From positions 85,363-149,362 of the forward strand of contig NZ_CP177147.1 in assembly GCF_050389775.1 (NCBI RefSeq): DNA of 64,000 nucleotides, in the 5' to 3' direction. The stretch is from Marinibacterium sp050389775 (GTDB lineage: Bacteria; Pseudomonadota; Alphaproteobacteria; Rhodobacterales; Rhodobacteraceae). How positions within the stretch are numbered: position 1 is the stretch's first letter; each line of letters starts with the position of its first letter. Under the pieces are notes generated by a model, which saw only the letters and a program-made list of their open reading frames with translations, had not been told where the DNA came from and did no database searches. The position numbers and the translations under genes are program-made. Shown here piece by piece: positions 1 through 8,318 of this stretch.

Positions 1-240
1 GAGCTGCGCCCCGGCGGGGTGCGGGTGATGACCCTGTTCTGCGGCCCGACCGAAGACGACTGGCACCAGGACGTGCCCCCGCCCAAGGTCACGCCCTCGG
101 CGCTGGCCCGGTCGCTGGTCGCCGGGCTGCGCGACGGGCTCGAAGACGTCTGGTGCGGCGATGTCGCACGCGAACTGGCGGAACGCTGGCGGCAGAATCC
201 GCGCGTTCTGGAACGTGAACTGGCAGGAGATGGACAGTGA
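1..240 (+). CDS. SDR-family oxidoreductase, C-terminal fragment
   Basis: Only the last 79 residues are in the window; the frame is open from base 1 and stops with TGA at 238-240. The visible part (RPGGVRVMTLFCGPTEDDWH near the start, then helical sequence ending VLERELAGDGQ) looks like the end of a short-chain dehydrogenase/reductase, where the last Rossmann strand is followed by the substrate-binding helices. The nucleotide-binding motif and catalytic Tyr-Lys would lie upstream of the window, so the SDR call rests on the C-terminal style only. The stop overlaps the GTG start of the next gene, so the two are probably translated from one message and act in one pathway. Confidence 0.6.
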   Translation, partial: ELRPGGVRVMTLFCGPTEDDWHQDVPPPKVTPSALARSLVAGLRDGLEDVWCGDVARELAERWRQNPRVLERELAGDGQ

Positions 241-1022
241 CCGCAATCCTTCAGGACATGGCCCTGGCCCTGGCATCGGGGGCCGTCGAGGTCGTCGATC
301 TGACCCACACGCTCGATCCCGATTTCCCGGTGATCATCCTGCCCCCCGAATTCGGCCAATGCGCGCGCTTCCGCATGGAGGAAGTCTCGGCCTATGACCA
401 TCGCGGCCCGGGCTGGAAATGGCACAACATCTCGATGTCGGAACATACCGGCACCCATTTCGACGCGCCGGTCCACTGGATTTCCGGGCGTGACGTGGCC
501 AATGGCGCGGTCGACGAGATCCCGGTCGACCGCTTCGTCGGCCCGGTCTGCGTGATCGACTGCTCGGCCGGGGCGGCCGAAGACGAGGATTACGAGCTGA
601 CCGTGCCGGTGATCGAGGCCTGGGAGGCCGAACACGGGCGCATCCCGGCCGACGCCTGGGTCTTCATGCGCACCGACTGGTCCCGGCGCAGCGGCGCGGC
701 CTATCTCAACATGCGCGAGGACGGCGCCCATTCGCCCGGCCCCACGCCCGAAGCCGTGCGCTTTCTGGTCGAGCAGCGCGACATCCGGGGGTTCGGCACC
801 GAGACGGTGGGCACCGATGCCGGCCAGGGCATGCATTACAATCCGCCCTACCCGGCCCATTACATCCTGCATGGCAACGGCCGCTATGGCCTGCAATGCC
901 TGGCCCATCTCGACCGGCTGCCGGCCACCGGCGCGCTGCTGATGGCTGCCCCGCTCAAGATCCGCAACGGCACCGGCAGCCCCCTGCGGGTGCTGGCGCT
1001 GGTGCCCGGCGAGGCCGGATAG
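237..1022 (+). CDS. Cyclase-family metal-dependent hydrolase (copy 1)
   Basis: 261 aa. Start is GTG at 237, overlapping the preceding stop (GTGA). The family signature HxGTHxDxPxH is intact at residues 70-80 (His70, His74, Asp76, His80), the metal and catalytic residues of PF04199. Known members include kynurenine formamidase KynB and the isatin hydrolase of Labrenzia; they open amides or lactams with a bound divalent metal. The C-terminal part matches the second copy at 13226 (both contain APLKI and end in a LALVP segment), so the two are paralogues 12 kb apart. The substrate cannot be read from sequence; the aromatic-amine context makes an isatin-like lactam or N-formylkynurenine plausible. 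No signal peptide, so cytoplasmic. Confidence 0.85.
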   Translation: MTAILQDMALALASGAVEVVDLTHTLDPDFPVIILPPEFGQCARFRMEEVSAYDHRGPGWKWHNISMSEHTGTHFDAPVHWISGRDVANGAVDEIPVDRFVGPVCVIDCSAGAAEDEDYELTVPVIEAWEAEHGRIPADAWVFMRTDWSRRSGAAYLNMREDGAHSPGPTPEAVRFLVEQRDIRGFGTETVGTDAGQGMHYNPPYPAHYILHGNGRYGLQCLAHLDRLPATGALLMAAPLKIRNGTGSPLRVLALVPGEAG

Positions 1023-1050
1023 GGCGGCACATCTCTTCACACCTGAAACA

Positions 1051-1082
1051 AAAACGCCCGGCCGTGAAGGACCGGGCGTTTT
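1051..1082. terminator. Bidirectional Rho-independent terminator
   Basis: A perfect 11-bp inverted repeat AAAACGCCCGG / CCGGGCGTTTT with a 10-nt loop lies between the convergent cyclase (ends 1022) and CoA ligase (ends 1104). The A-run on one side and the T-run on the other let it work for both strands. Confidence 0.85.
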
Positions 1083-1103
1083 GGGTTAAGGCGGTTGACC
1101 CCG

Positions 1104-2750
1104 CTACCTGGCCTTGCGCAGGGCGTTCTTGCGCTCGCGCAGATCGACGCAACCGGGCGCATCGAGCGGCGCATTGGCAATGTCGCGCAGCCCGGCTTTC
1201 TGGACCTTTTGCGTCGAGGTCGTCGGCAGGCTGGCCACCGGCACCACAAGGCCCGGCACCTTGAAATAGGTCAGCTTTTCCTCGCAGCGGGCAAAGATCG
1301 CATCGGCCAGCGCCGCGCCGTCGCCACCGGGATCGGCGGGCACGATCACGGCCAGCACCTCTTCCTCGCGCAGCGGATCGGGCGAGGCCACGACGGCCAC
1401 GGCCGACACGCCGGGCACCTGGGAAATCACCGCCTCGACCTCGGCCGCAGCGATGTTCTCGCCCGAGCGGCGGATGATGTTCTTCTTGCGCTCGACGAAG
1501 AACAGCGCGCCGTCCTCGTCCATCCGCATCACGTCGCCGGTATGCAGCCAGCCATCGACCCAGGCCTCGGCCGTGGCCTCCGGGTTCTTGAGATACTCGG
1601 TAAAGAACCCCTTGCGCGGATCGTCGCCCCGCGCCCGCACGATCAGCTCGCCCGGGGTGCCGCGCGGCAGCTCGTTGCCGGCATCATCGACAACCTTCAT
1701 CTCGATCTCCGGGCCGGGCCGGTCGGGCCGCCCGATGCAGCGCTGCCCGACATGGCGCGGCTCGCTCGCGGCGCACATCGTGCCCGCGCCGCCGGTTTCG
1801 GTCATCGCCCAGCCTTCCAGCAGGCAGACGCCATAGCGCTCTTCGAACCGGGCATGATGATCGGGATGCACCCCGCCGCCCAGCCCGAAGCGCATGCCAT
1901 GGCTGCGTTCCTCGGGTGTCTCGGGCAATTCCAAAAGGATCGCCGGCATCACGCCAAGGTAATGGAAACACGTCGCTTTTGTCTCGATCGCCTCGGCCCA
2001 CCACTGGCGCGGGTGGAACCGGTCGACGATGATCTGCGCCCCGCCGCAGGACAGCATGCCCATGAAGGAATGGCCCATGGCGTTGACATGGAAGGTCGGC
2101 AGCGGGGTCATCAGCCGCTCGACCCCGTCGCGCAGCGCGATATGGCCGCCTTGGGACCGGTACCAATGGGACCAGTTCAGGAAATAGCGGTTGGACAGCA
2201 CGCAGCCCTTGGGCCGGCCCGTCGTGCCGGAAGTATAGATCAGCGCGCAGGGGCGTTCGGGATCGGCCGGCGCCAGCGGCTGTTCGGCACCGATGGCCTG
2301 CGGCGCGTCGTCGGGCCCGGCAACAGCCACGTTCAGCGCCGCGGCCACCGGATCGGCCAGCGCCGCATGGCCGGGCAGGCGGACCAGCAGAACGGATTCA
2401 CTGTGCGACAACAGGTAGGTCAGCTCGTCCGCGCTGGCCTGCGGATTGACCGGCACCACCGTGACACCAATCGTGTTCAGCGCCAGCCAATGTTCGAAAT
2501 GCGCCGGCCGGTTTTCCAGCAGCAGGGCCACGCGATGATCCGGCCCGTATCCGGCGCCGCGATAGGCCGCGGCCAGGGCGGACACCCGGGCGTGCACCTC
2601 ACCGTAGCTCCAGGCCGATTGCGGCGCGTCCCACATGGCCCGCACCGAGGCCGGCAGGACAAAGAGATCCTGGTCGGCAAACGTTTCAGCCTGCTGCGCC
2701 AGCAAGCCGGCCACGCTGCCGCATGCGATGAATTCGTGATCTGCCGTCAT
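1104..2750 (-). CDS. AMP-forming acyl/aryl-CoA ligase
   Basis: 548 aa, an ANL-superfamily acyl-adenylate-forming enzyme that activates a carboxylic acid with ATP to the CoA thioester. The P-loop motif YTSGTTGRPKG is at residues 172-182. Further on are the ATP-pocket motif around GWAMTETGG, the GWLHTGD motif with its adenylate-binding Asp, and a C-terminal Lys region (STQKVQKAGL). Length is normal for the family. It is transcribed alone on the minus strand, behind a TACTTTAAGTA palindrome about 70 bp upstream. The next catabolic gene acts on an aromatic CoA ester, so 2-aminobenzoate or salicylate is the likely substrate; that is inference. A medium-chain acyl-CoA ligase cannot be excluded from sequence alone. 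Confidence 0.85.
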   Translation of the reverse strand: MTADHEFIACGSVAGLLAQQAETFADQDLFVLPASVRAMWDAPQSAWSYGEVHARVSALAAAYRGAGYGPDHRVALLLENRPAHFEHWLALNTIGVTVVPVNPQASADELTYLLSHSESVLLVRLPGHAALADPVAAALNVAVAGPDDAPQAIGAEQPLAPADPERPCALIYTSGTTGRPKGCVLSNRYFLNWSHWYRSQGGHIALRDGVERLMTPLPTFHVNAMGHSFMGMLSCGGAQIIVDRFHPRQWWAEAIETKATCFHYLGVMPAILLELPETPEERSHGMRFGLGGGVHPDHHARFEERYGVCLLEGWAMTETGGAGTMCAASEPRHVGQRCIGRPDRPGPEIEMKVVDDAGNELPRGTPGELIVRARGDDPRKGFFTEYLKNPEATAEAWVDGWLHTGDVMRMDEDGALFFVERKKNIIRRSGENIAAAEVEAVISQVPGVSAVAVVASPDPLREEEVLAVIVPADPGGDGAALADAIFARCEEKLTYFKVPGLVVPVASLPTTSTQKVQKAGLRDIANAPLDAPGCVDLRERKNALRKAR

Positions 2751-2815
2751 GTGATGTCCCGTTGCTTCGTCGGGCGCCCCGCCCGGCCGGGGACCGACCC
2801 GGGGACGCCTACCGA

Positions 2816-2833
2816 TTTACTTTAAGTATAAAG
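2816..2833. promoter_or_regulatory. Regulatory palindrome site A (TACTTTAAGTA)
   Basis: TTTACTTTAAGTATAAAG contains the 11-bp core TACTTTAAGTA at 2818-2828. It lies about 70 bp upstream of the CoA ligase start at 2750 and is one of a family of near-identical sites ahead of the aromatic-cluster transcription units (2818, 3492, 9681, 12930, 18367). The probable reader is the GntR regulator at 18527. Confidence 0.6.
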
Positions 2834-2933
2834 CTTATCGCCGCACCAGCCGATTCGACATCCCGGCCGGCCAACCGGTGCCCGGAACCGCCCTGCCGCC
2901 TGCCGATTGCCCATCGGCGCGGCAGATGGCCCC

Positions 2934-3350
2934 TCAGGCCTCGGCGGGTTCGAGGTATTTCTCCAGCCCGGCCCGGCAATCATCCGGCCAAGGATGCGAC
3001 TTGTGCGTTTCGGTCGAGGTCATCACGATCTTCTGCTCGATGGTCCAGATCACGTCATCGCCCACCTTGACCACGGTATAGAGATCCAGCGACGACCGGC
3101 CGATGCGCCGCACGTGCACGTTGAAATCGAGAATGTCGCCATAGACCGCCGGCTTGCTGAACTCGATGTTCATCCGCACGCTGGGCAGACCCAGGTGACG
3201 CTCGAACATCAGCTCTTTCCATTCGACCCCGAAGGACGAGAACATCGCCTCGTTCACGTCGACCAGCATGGACAGGTAGGCCGGATGATAGGCGATGCCG
3301 GTCAGGTCGCAGTCTCCAAATCGCATCCGCTTCGAGATCGTGAAAGGCAT
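2934..3350 (-). CDS. Acyl-CoA thioesterase, 4-hydroxybenzoyl-CoA thioesterase type
   Basis: 138 aa, one hot-dog domain. The N-terminus carries the active-site pattern RFGDCDLTGIAYHPAYL with Asp15, the position used by 4-hydroxybenzoyl-CoA thioesterases. Start chosen at 3350 because GGATGG lies about 8 nt upstream; an in-frame ATG at 3380 would add ten residues but has no visible ribosome-binding site. The gene is divergent from the monooxygenase/reductase at 3550 and probably shares control through the palindrome at 3492. It would release a free aromatic or alicyclic acid from CoA, or rescue trapped CoA. A second, clearly different thioesterase lies at 6569. Confidence 0.82.
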   Translation of the reverse strand: MPFTISKRMRFGDCDLTGIAYHPAYLSMLVDVNEAMFSSFGVEWKELMFERHLGLPSVRMNIEFSKPAVYGDILDFNVHVRRIGRSSLDLYTVVKVGDDVIWTIEQKIVMTSTETHKSHPWPDDCRAGLEKYLEPAEA

Positions 3351-3487
3351 CCGGGGTCCATCCTGTTGCTTATGCTTCATGTGTAAAGTAAGTGATTTTC
3401 ATCGACCTGTCGAGCATCATTCCCTAAACTGAACAGTGATTAGCCTATTTTCAAGACATTTGCGCCAGGCTCGGCCCAAGCAAAAGC

Positions 3488-3505
3488 TTTATACTTGAAG
3501 TAAAA
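3488..3505. promoter_or_regulatory. Regulatory palindrome site B (TACTTGAAGTA)
   Basis: TTTATACTTGAAGTAAAA, with core TACTTGAAGTA at 3492-3502, is a perfect palindrome around a central G. It lies in the divergent thioesterase/monooxygenase promoter region, 48 bp before the monooxygenase ATG, and is the best match to the shared motif. Confidence 0.65.
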
Positions 3506-3549
3506 TGGGAATCGACTATCCTTCCTGCAGATTGATGAGGATATGAGCC

Positions 3550-5832
3550 ATGAAGATTGCCGTTCTGGGCGGCGGGCCCGCCGGACTCTACTTTGCGATT
3601 TCCATGAAATTGCGCGATGCCACGCATGAGATCACGGTCTACGAACGCAACCGCCCCGACGACACCTTCGGCTGGGGCGTGGTGCTGTCGGACGAGACCA
3701 TGAACAATTTCGAGGGCAACGACCCGGTCAGCGAAAAGATGATCCGCGACCACTTTGCCTATTGGGATGACGTCAAGGTCGTGCGCGGCGGCGAAAGCAT
3801 GACATCGGGCGGCCATGGGTTCTGCGGCATCGGCCGGCGGGAATTGCTGCTGCTGTTGCAGGAACGGGCCCGCCAACTGGGCATCGACCTGGCCTTCGAA
3901 ACCGAGATCTCGGCCGAACGGCTGGCCGAACTGAAAGCCGGGCATGACCTGGTGGTGGCCTCGGACGGGCTGAACTCGCGCACGCGCAGCCTCTACGAAG
4001 ACCGGTTCCAGCCCGAGATCGACATGCGCCGCAACCATTTCATCTGGCTGGGCACGCATCAGAAATTCGACGACGCCTTCACCTTCATCTTTGAAAAGAC
4101 CGAACACGGCTGGATCTGGGCCCATGCCTACCAGTTCGACGACGACACCGCGACCTTCATCGTCGAATGCGGGCCCGAGGTCTACGAGGCCTACGGCTTT
4201 GCCGATCTCAGCCAGCAGGACTCGATCGCCCTGTGCGAAAAGATCTTTGCCGCGCACCTGGGCGGCCATGCCCTGATGACCAATGCCAACCACATCCGCG
4301 GTTCGGCCTGGATCCGCTTTCCCCGGGTGACCTGCGAGAACTGGTATTTCGAGAATGTCGTGTTGCTGGGCGATGCCTCGGCCACGGCGCATTTCTCGAT
4401 CGGCTCGGGGTCGAAACTGGGCATGGAAAGCGCCATCGCCCTGGCCGACGAGCTGAATTCGGGCAAGCCGCTGAATGCCGCGCTGCAGGATTACCAGGAC
4501 GAGCGCAAGCTGCAGGTGCTGCGGGTGACCTCGGCGGCGCGCAATTCCACCGAATGGTTCGAAGAGGTCGAGCGCTATCTCGAACTGGACATGATGCAGT
4601 TCAACTATGCGCTGCTGACCCGGTCGCAGCGGATCAGCCACGAGAACCTGCGCCTGCGCGACCCGGAATGGCTGGGCTCGGCCGAGGCCTGGTTCCAGGC
4701 CCAGGCCGGATCGAACAGCACCCGCCGGCCGATGTTCGCGCCCTTCCGGCTGCGCGACATGGAGCTGAGCAACCGGGTCGTCGTGTCGCCCATGGCCCAG
4801 TACAAGGCCCGCGACGGCATGCCCAACGACTGGCATTTCGTGCATTACGCCGAACGCGCCAAGGGCGGGGCCGGGCTGGTCTTTACCGAGATGCTCTGCG
4901 TCAGCATGGATGGCCGGATCACCCCGGGCTGCCCCTGTATCGGGCCCGAGCAGGTGCCGGCCTGGACGCGGCTGACCGATTTCATCCATGCCGAGACCGA
5001 CGCCAAGGTCTGCGCCCAGATCGGCCATGCCGGGCGCAAGGGCTCGACGCGGCTGGCCTGGGACGGCATCGACCGGGCGCTGCCCGAGGGTGAGAACTGG
5101 CCCCTGCTGTCGGCCTCGGCCCTGCCGCTGATGGACGGCAACGTGGTGCCCAAGGCGATGGACCGGGCCGACATGGACATGGTGCGCGACCAGTTCGTCG
5201 CCGCCGTGCAGGCGGCCGATGCGGCCGGGTTCGACATGATCGAGATGCACGCGGCCCACGGCTATCTGCTGGCCTCGTTCATCTCGCCGGTGACCAACCG
5301 GCGCGAGGACGAATACGGCGGCAGCCTGGAAAACCGGATGAGCTTCCCGCTTGAGGTCTTTCACGCCATGCGCGCGGCCTGGCCCGACGCCAAGCCGATG
5401 ACGGTGCGGATCTCGGCCCATGACTGGATGGGCGACGAGGGCGTGACCCCGCAGGAGGCCGTCGAGATCTCGCGCATGCTGCGCGATGCCGGGGCCGATG
5501 CGATCAACGTGTCCTCGGGCCAGACCGACAAGGCCGAACAGCCGGTCTATGGCCGGATGTTCCAGGTGCCCTTTGCCGACCGCGTGCGCAACGACCTGGG
5601 CATTCCGACGCTGGTGGCCGGCAACATCTACGAGGCCGACCACGTCAATTCGACGCTGATGGCCGGCCGCGCCGACCTGGTCCTGCTGGCCCGGCCGCAC
5701 CTGGCCGATCCCTACTGGACGCTGCATGCGGCCGTCGACCTGGGCGATACCGAACAGGCCTGGCCCGCGCCCTACGAAGGCGGGCGGCGGCAGGCCAACA
5801 CCCTGGCGGAACGCGCAAAGGCCATGTCATGA
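3550..5832 (+). CDS. Bifunctional aryl-CoA monooxygenase/reductase (2-aminobenzoyl-CoA or salicylyl-CoA 5-hydroxylase type)
   Basis: 760 aa fusion. Residues 1 to about 385 are a flavoprotein monooxygenase: FAD motif GGGPAG at 7-12 and a second FAD motif GDASATAHFS near 274. From about residue 393 it is an Old Yellow Enzyme-type FMN reductase (FAPFRLRDMELSNRVVVSPM, QIGHAGRKG near 492, EMHAAHGYLLASF near 565 with the His residues that bind substrate, then TNRREDEYGGSLENR). This architecture is that of 2-aminobenzoyl-CoA monooxygenase/reductase (Azoarcus) and of proteins named salicylyl-CoA 5-hydroxylase/oxidoreductase. The Azoarcus enzyme hydroxylates C5 and then reduces the ring to a non-aromatic 2-amino-5-oxocyclohexene-carboxyl-CoA. 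It heads a tight operon: the stop overlaps the next ATG. Which aryl-CoA is used is not decided by sequence; RidA in the operon favours the amino compound. Confidence 0.9.
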   Translation: MKIAVLGGGPAGLYFAISMKLRDATHEITVYERNRPDDTFGWGVVLSDETMNNFEGNDPVSEKMIRDHFAYWDDVKVVRGGESMTSGGHGFCGIGRRELLLLLQERARQLGIDLAFETEISAERLAELKAGHDLVVASDGLNSRTRSLYEDRFQPEIDMRRNHFIWLGTHQKFDDAFTFIFEKTEHGWIWAHAYQFDDDTATFIVECGPEVYEAYGFADLSQQDSIALCEKIFAAHLGGHALMTNANHIRGSAWIRFPRVTCENWYFENVVLLGDASATAHFSIGSGSKLGMESAIALADELNSGKPLNAALQDYQDERKLQVLRVTSAARNSTEWFEEVERYLELDMMQFNYALLTRSQRISHENLRLRDPEWLGSAEAWFQAQAGSNSTRRPMFAPFRLRDMELSNRVVVSPMAQYKARDGMPNDWHFVHYAERAKGGAGLVFTEMLCVSMDGRITPGCPCIGPEQVPAWTRLTDFIHAETDAKVCAQIGHAGRKGSTRLAWDGIDRALPEGENWPLLSASALPLMDGNVVPKAMDRADMDMVRDQFVAAVQAADAAGFDMIEMHAAHGYLLASFISPVTNRREDEYGGSLENRMSFPLEVFHAMRAAWPDAKPMTVRISAHDWMGDEGVTPQEAVEISRMLRDAGADAINVSSGQTDKAEQPVYGRMFQVPFADRVRNDLGIPTLVAGNIYEADHVNSTLMAGRADLVLLARPHLADPYWTLHAAVDLGDTEQAWPAPYEGGRRQANTLAERAKAMS

Positions 5833-6572
5833 TCCCCGGCGGCGCCACGGCGCTGGTGACCGGCGGCGGAACCGGGGTCGGGGCGGAAATTGCCCTGGCC
5901 CTGGCGGATGCCGGCGTGGCCGTGACGATCTGCGGCCGGCGGCCGGACCCGCTGCAGGCCGTGGCCGCCCGCCATGCGGCGATCACGGCCGTGCCCTGCG
6001 ACATCACCGACGAGGCCGCGCTGGCCGCGCTGATGCAGGACCTGCGACCCGACATCGTCATCGCCAACGCCGGAGCGTCGGAAAGCGCGCCTTTTGCCCG
6101 GACCACGCGCGAGGCCTTTGAACGGATAATGACCGTCAACCTGACCGGCACCTTCCTGACCCTGCGCGAGGGCCTGCGGGCGATGGACGGCAAGCCATGG
6201 GGCCGGCTCATCGCCATCGCCTCGACCGCCGGGCTCAAGGGCTATCCCTATGTCGCGCCCTATGCCGCGGCCAAGCACGGGGTCATCGGCATGATCCGGT
6301 CCGTCGCGCTGGAAGTCGCGCGCAAGGGGATCACGGTCAATGCCATCTGCCCGGGCTTCCTGGACACCGAGATGACCGAGCGCTCGATCGCCAATATCGT
6401 CGAGACGACCGGGCGCAGCGCCGAAGAGGCCCGCGCCTCGCTCGAAGCGACCAACCCGATGCGCCGGCTGGTGCCCCCGGCCGACGTGGCCCGGGCGGTG
6501 CTCTATCTCTGCGCCGAAGGCTCGGACATGGTGACCGGCCAGGCGCTGTCGATCTCGGGGGGCGAGACATGA
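5829..6572 (+). CDS. SDR-family NAD(P)-dependent oxidoreductase
   Basis: 247 aa classical short-chain dehydrogenase. TGGGTGVG at residues 11-18 is the dinucleotide motif, ANAG follows near residue 75, and the catalytic set is Ser in IAST plus YAAAK. Its ATG overlaps the monooxygenase/reductase stop (ATGA) and its stop overlaps the next ATG, so it is translationally coupled. After dearomatisation, a keto/alcohol step on the alicyclic CoA ester is needed before beta-oxidation-like cleavage. That is the likely role, inferred from context; SDR sequence alone does not fix the substrate. Confidence 0.88.
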   Translation: MIPGGATALVTGGGTGVGAEIALALADAGVAVTICGRRPDPLQAVAARHAAITAVPCDITDEAALAALMQDLRPDIVIANAGASESAPFARTTREAFERIMTVNLTGTFLTLREGLRAMDGKPWGRLIAIASTAGLKGYPYVAPYAAAKHGVIGMIRSVALEVARKGITVNAICPGFLDTEMTERSIANIVETTGRSAEEARASLEATNPMRRLVPPADVARAVLYLCAEGSDMVTGQALSISGGET

Positions 6573-7006
6573 CCGCCCGGTTCCACATCACGCGCCTGGT
6601 GGAATTCAACCATTGCGATCCGGCCGGGATCGTCTTCTACCCCCGGTATTTCGAAATGATCTCGGCGCTGGTGGAACGGTTCATGGCCGATGGGCTGGGC
6701 CACCCCTGGGCCGGGATGCTGGCACAGGGCAACGGCACGCCGATGGGTGATATCCAGATCCGTTTCGATGCGCCCTCCCGGCTGGGGGATGTGCTCGATA
6801 TCGACCTGGGCGTCACGCGGATCGGCCGGGCCTCGGCCACGCTCGACCTGCGCTGCCTGTCTTCCGGCATGCGCCGCTTTGGTGGCACCGCCACCCTGGT
6901 GCATGCCAACCTCGAAACCGGCCGGTCCCTGCCCTGGCCCGACGACCTGCGCGACCGGATGGGCGCGTATCTCCACACGCCCAAGAAGGTGAAAGAACCC
7001 ACATGA
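6569..7006 (+). CDS. Acyl-CoA thioesterase, hot-dog fold
   Basis: 145 aa. The signature VEFNHCDPAGIVFYPRYF places Asp17 at the catalytic position of 4-hydroxybenzoyl-CoA thioesterase, and the motif is closer to that family than in the thioesterase at 2934. It is coupled to both neighbours by ATGA overlaps, so it belongs to the core of the monooxygenase/reductase operon. It would hydrolyse an aromatic or alicyclic CoA ester made by the operon, for example releasing the hydroxylated acid or removing dead-end products. Two non-identical thioesterases in one cluster suggest two different CoA esters. Confidence 0.87.
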   Translation: MTARFHITRLVEFNHCDPAGIVFYPRYFEMISALVERFMADGLGHPWAGMLAQGNGTPMGDIQIRFDAPSRLGDVLDIDLGVTRIGRASATLDLRCLSSGMRRFGGTATLVHANLETGRSLPWPDDLRDRMGAYLHTPKKVKEPT

Positions 7007-7416
7007 GCCTGCTCTCTCCCCACATGTTCATCCAGCCCGACGGCTGGGCTCCCGCCAAAGGTTATGCCAATGGTGTCATCGCCGACGGACGGATGATCTT
7101 CACCGGCGGCCTGGTGGGCTGGAACGCCGACCAGGTCTTTGAACACGAGGACATGGTCGGCCAGTTCCGCCAGACCCTGATCAACATCGTCGAGGTGCTG
7201 CAAGCCGGCGGGGCCGCGCCCGAACACCTGGTGCGCCTGACCTGGTACATCACCGACAAGGCCGAATATCTCGACAACCTGCGCGGTTTCGGCGCGGCCT
7301 ACCGCGAGATCATCGGCCGCCATTTCCCGGCCATGGCCGTGGTGCAGGTCACCGGCCTGATGGAAGACGCCGCCCGGATCGAGATCGAGGCCACGGCCGT
7401 CGTCCCGCGCGACTGA
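7003..7416 (+). CDS. RidA/YjgF-family enamine/imine deaminase
   Basis: 137 aa, the length of one RidA subunit (a trimer in known members). The C-terminal RIEIEATAVV segment holds the Arg that binds the substrate carboxylate in RidA proteins. RidA enzymes hydrolyse reactive 2-enamines and imines to ketones and ammonia. The gene is the last of the operon, coupled by an ATGA overlap. The known product of 2-aminobenzoyl-CoA monooxygenase/reductase is an enamine (2-amino-5-oxocyclohex-1-ene-carboxyl-CoA), so this protein may release ammonia from it. That link is inferred, not shown. A strong terminator follows at 7452. Confidence 0.85.
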   Translation: MSLLSPHMFIQPDGWAPAKGYANGVIADGRMIFTGGLVGWNADQVFEHEDMVGQFRQTLINIVEVLQAGGAAPEHLVRLTWYITDKAEYLDNLRGFGAAYREIIGRHFPAMAVVQVTGLMEDAARIEIEATAVVPRD

Positions 7417-7451
7417 TCGCAACTGATCGCCCATCGGGGCAGGACAACGGC

Positions 7452-7487
7452 AAAGGGCCGGGCCACATGACATGGCCCGGCCCTTTT
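7452..7487. terminator. Bidirectional Rho-independent terminator
   Basis: A perfect 14-bp inverted repeat, AAAGGGCCGGGCCA / TGGCCCGGCCCTTT with a 7-nt loop, ends in TTTT. It lies between the convergent RidA gene (ends 7416) and the SDR (ends 7509), and closes the monooxygenase/reductase operon. Confidence 0.88.
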
Positions 7488-7508
7488 CGTTTGCAGCAGC
7501 GCCGCCGC

Positions 7509-8318
7509 TCAGAGCAGCCCGGTTTCCTGGGCCACCCGGCGATATGCCGCGCCGCCGGTAAAGCCGCCATCGATGACAAAATCCTCGCCGGTGATGAACC
7601 CCGACCCGTCGGAAGCCAGGAACAGTACCAGCTGGGCGACCTCGTCGGCCTCGCCGCTGCGGTTCATCGGCGTCATGCCGATCATCGGCGCCAGGTGCGG
7701 CGAATTGCGGTTCAGGTCGGTCACGATCAGCCCGGGGCAGACAGCATTGACCCGCACACCCTGGCGCGCGAATTCCATCGCGGCCGAGCGGGTCAGACCG
7801 CGCAGCGCCCATTTGCTGGACGTATAGGCCGGGTCGTAATGGCCGGAAAATCCGCTGTTGGACGAGATGTTGACGATCGACCCGCCGCCCGTCGCGGCCA
7901 TGACCGGCGCGCAGAGCTTGATGCCGATGAAGGCGCCCGTCGCGTTGACATTCATCACCGCCGACCATTCCGCCACGCTCATGTCGGCGATCAGCTTGCG
8001 ATTGATGATGCCCGCGTTATTGACCAGAACGTCCAGCCGCCCGGTCCAGTCGGCGATCTCATCCAGCGCCGCGGCCCAGGAGGCTTCGGCGGTCACGTCC
8101 AGCTTGCGGAACCGCACGTCCAGCCCCTTGCCCCGCAGGGTCTCGGCCAGCGCTGCGCCATCGTCTTCGAGCACGTCGCACATCAGCACCTGCGCGCCGC
8201 AGGCGGCCAGCAGCTCGGCCTCGACGGCGCCCTGCCCCCGGGCCGCGCCGGTCACGATGGCTGTCTTGCCCGTCAGGTCGTTCATCGCCGCCCGGGCCCG
8301 TTCGATCACGTCGCTCAT
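7509..8318 (-). CDS. SDR-family NAD(P)-dependent oxidoreductase
   Basis: 269 aa classical SDR: TGAARGQG at residues 23-30, NNAG near 92, Ser in NISSNSG and the YTSSK catalytic pair, then NAVCPG. It is the last gene of the minus-strand cupin-FAH-SDR operon and overlaps the FAH stop by ATGA. An in-frame ATG at 8285 would give a more usual N-terminus, but the overlap favours 8318. Likely a keto or hydroxy-acid interconversion on a ring-cleavage or side-chain intermediate. Substrate unknown. Confidence 0.87.
   Translation of the reverse strand: MSDVIERARAAMNDLTGKTAIVTGAARGQGAVEAELLAACGAQVLMCDVLEDDGAALAETLRGKGLDVRFRKLDVTAEASWAAALDEIADWTGRLDVLVNNAGIINRKLIADMSVAEWSAVMNVNATGAFIGIKLCAPVMAATGGGSIVNISSNSGFSGHYDPAYTSSKWALRGLTRSAAMEFARQGVRVNAVCPGLIVTDLNRNSPHLAPMIGMTPMNRSGEADEVAQLVLFLASDGSGFITGEDFVIDGGFTGGAAYRRVAQETGLL

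Noticed and set aside
1095..2825. Long plus-strand ORF (576 aa) opposite the CoA ligase
   Set aside because: Antisense shadow in GC-rich DNA; His/Arg/Gly-rich translation with no motifs, and the minus-strand frame has clear ANL-family motifs.
3372..3390. TGTAAAGTAAGTGATTT near the thioesterase start as another shared palindrome
   Set aside because: Only half of the motif is present and there is no dyad symmetry.
3451..5727. Minus-strand ORF (758 aa) opposite the monooxygenase/reductase
   Set aside because: Antisense shadow; low-complexity HRG-rich translation, while the plus strand carries all FAD and OYE motifs.
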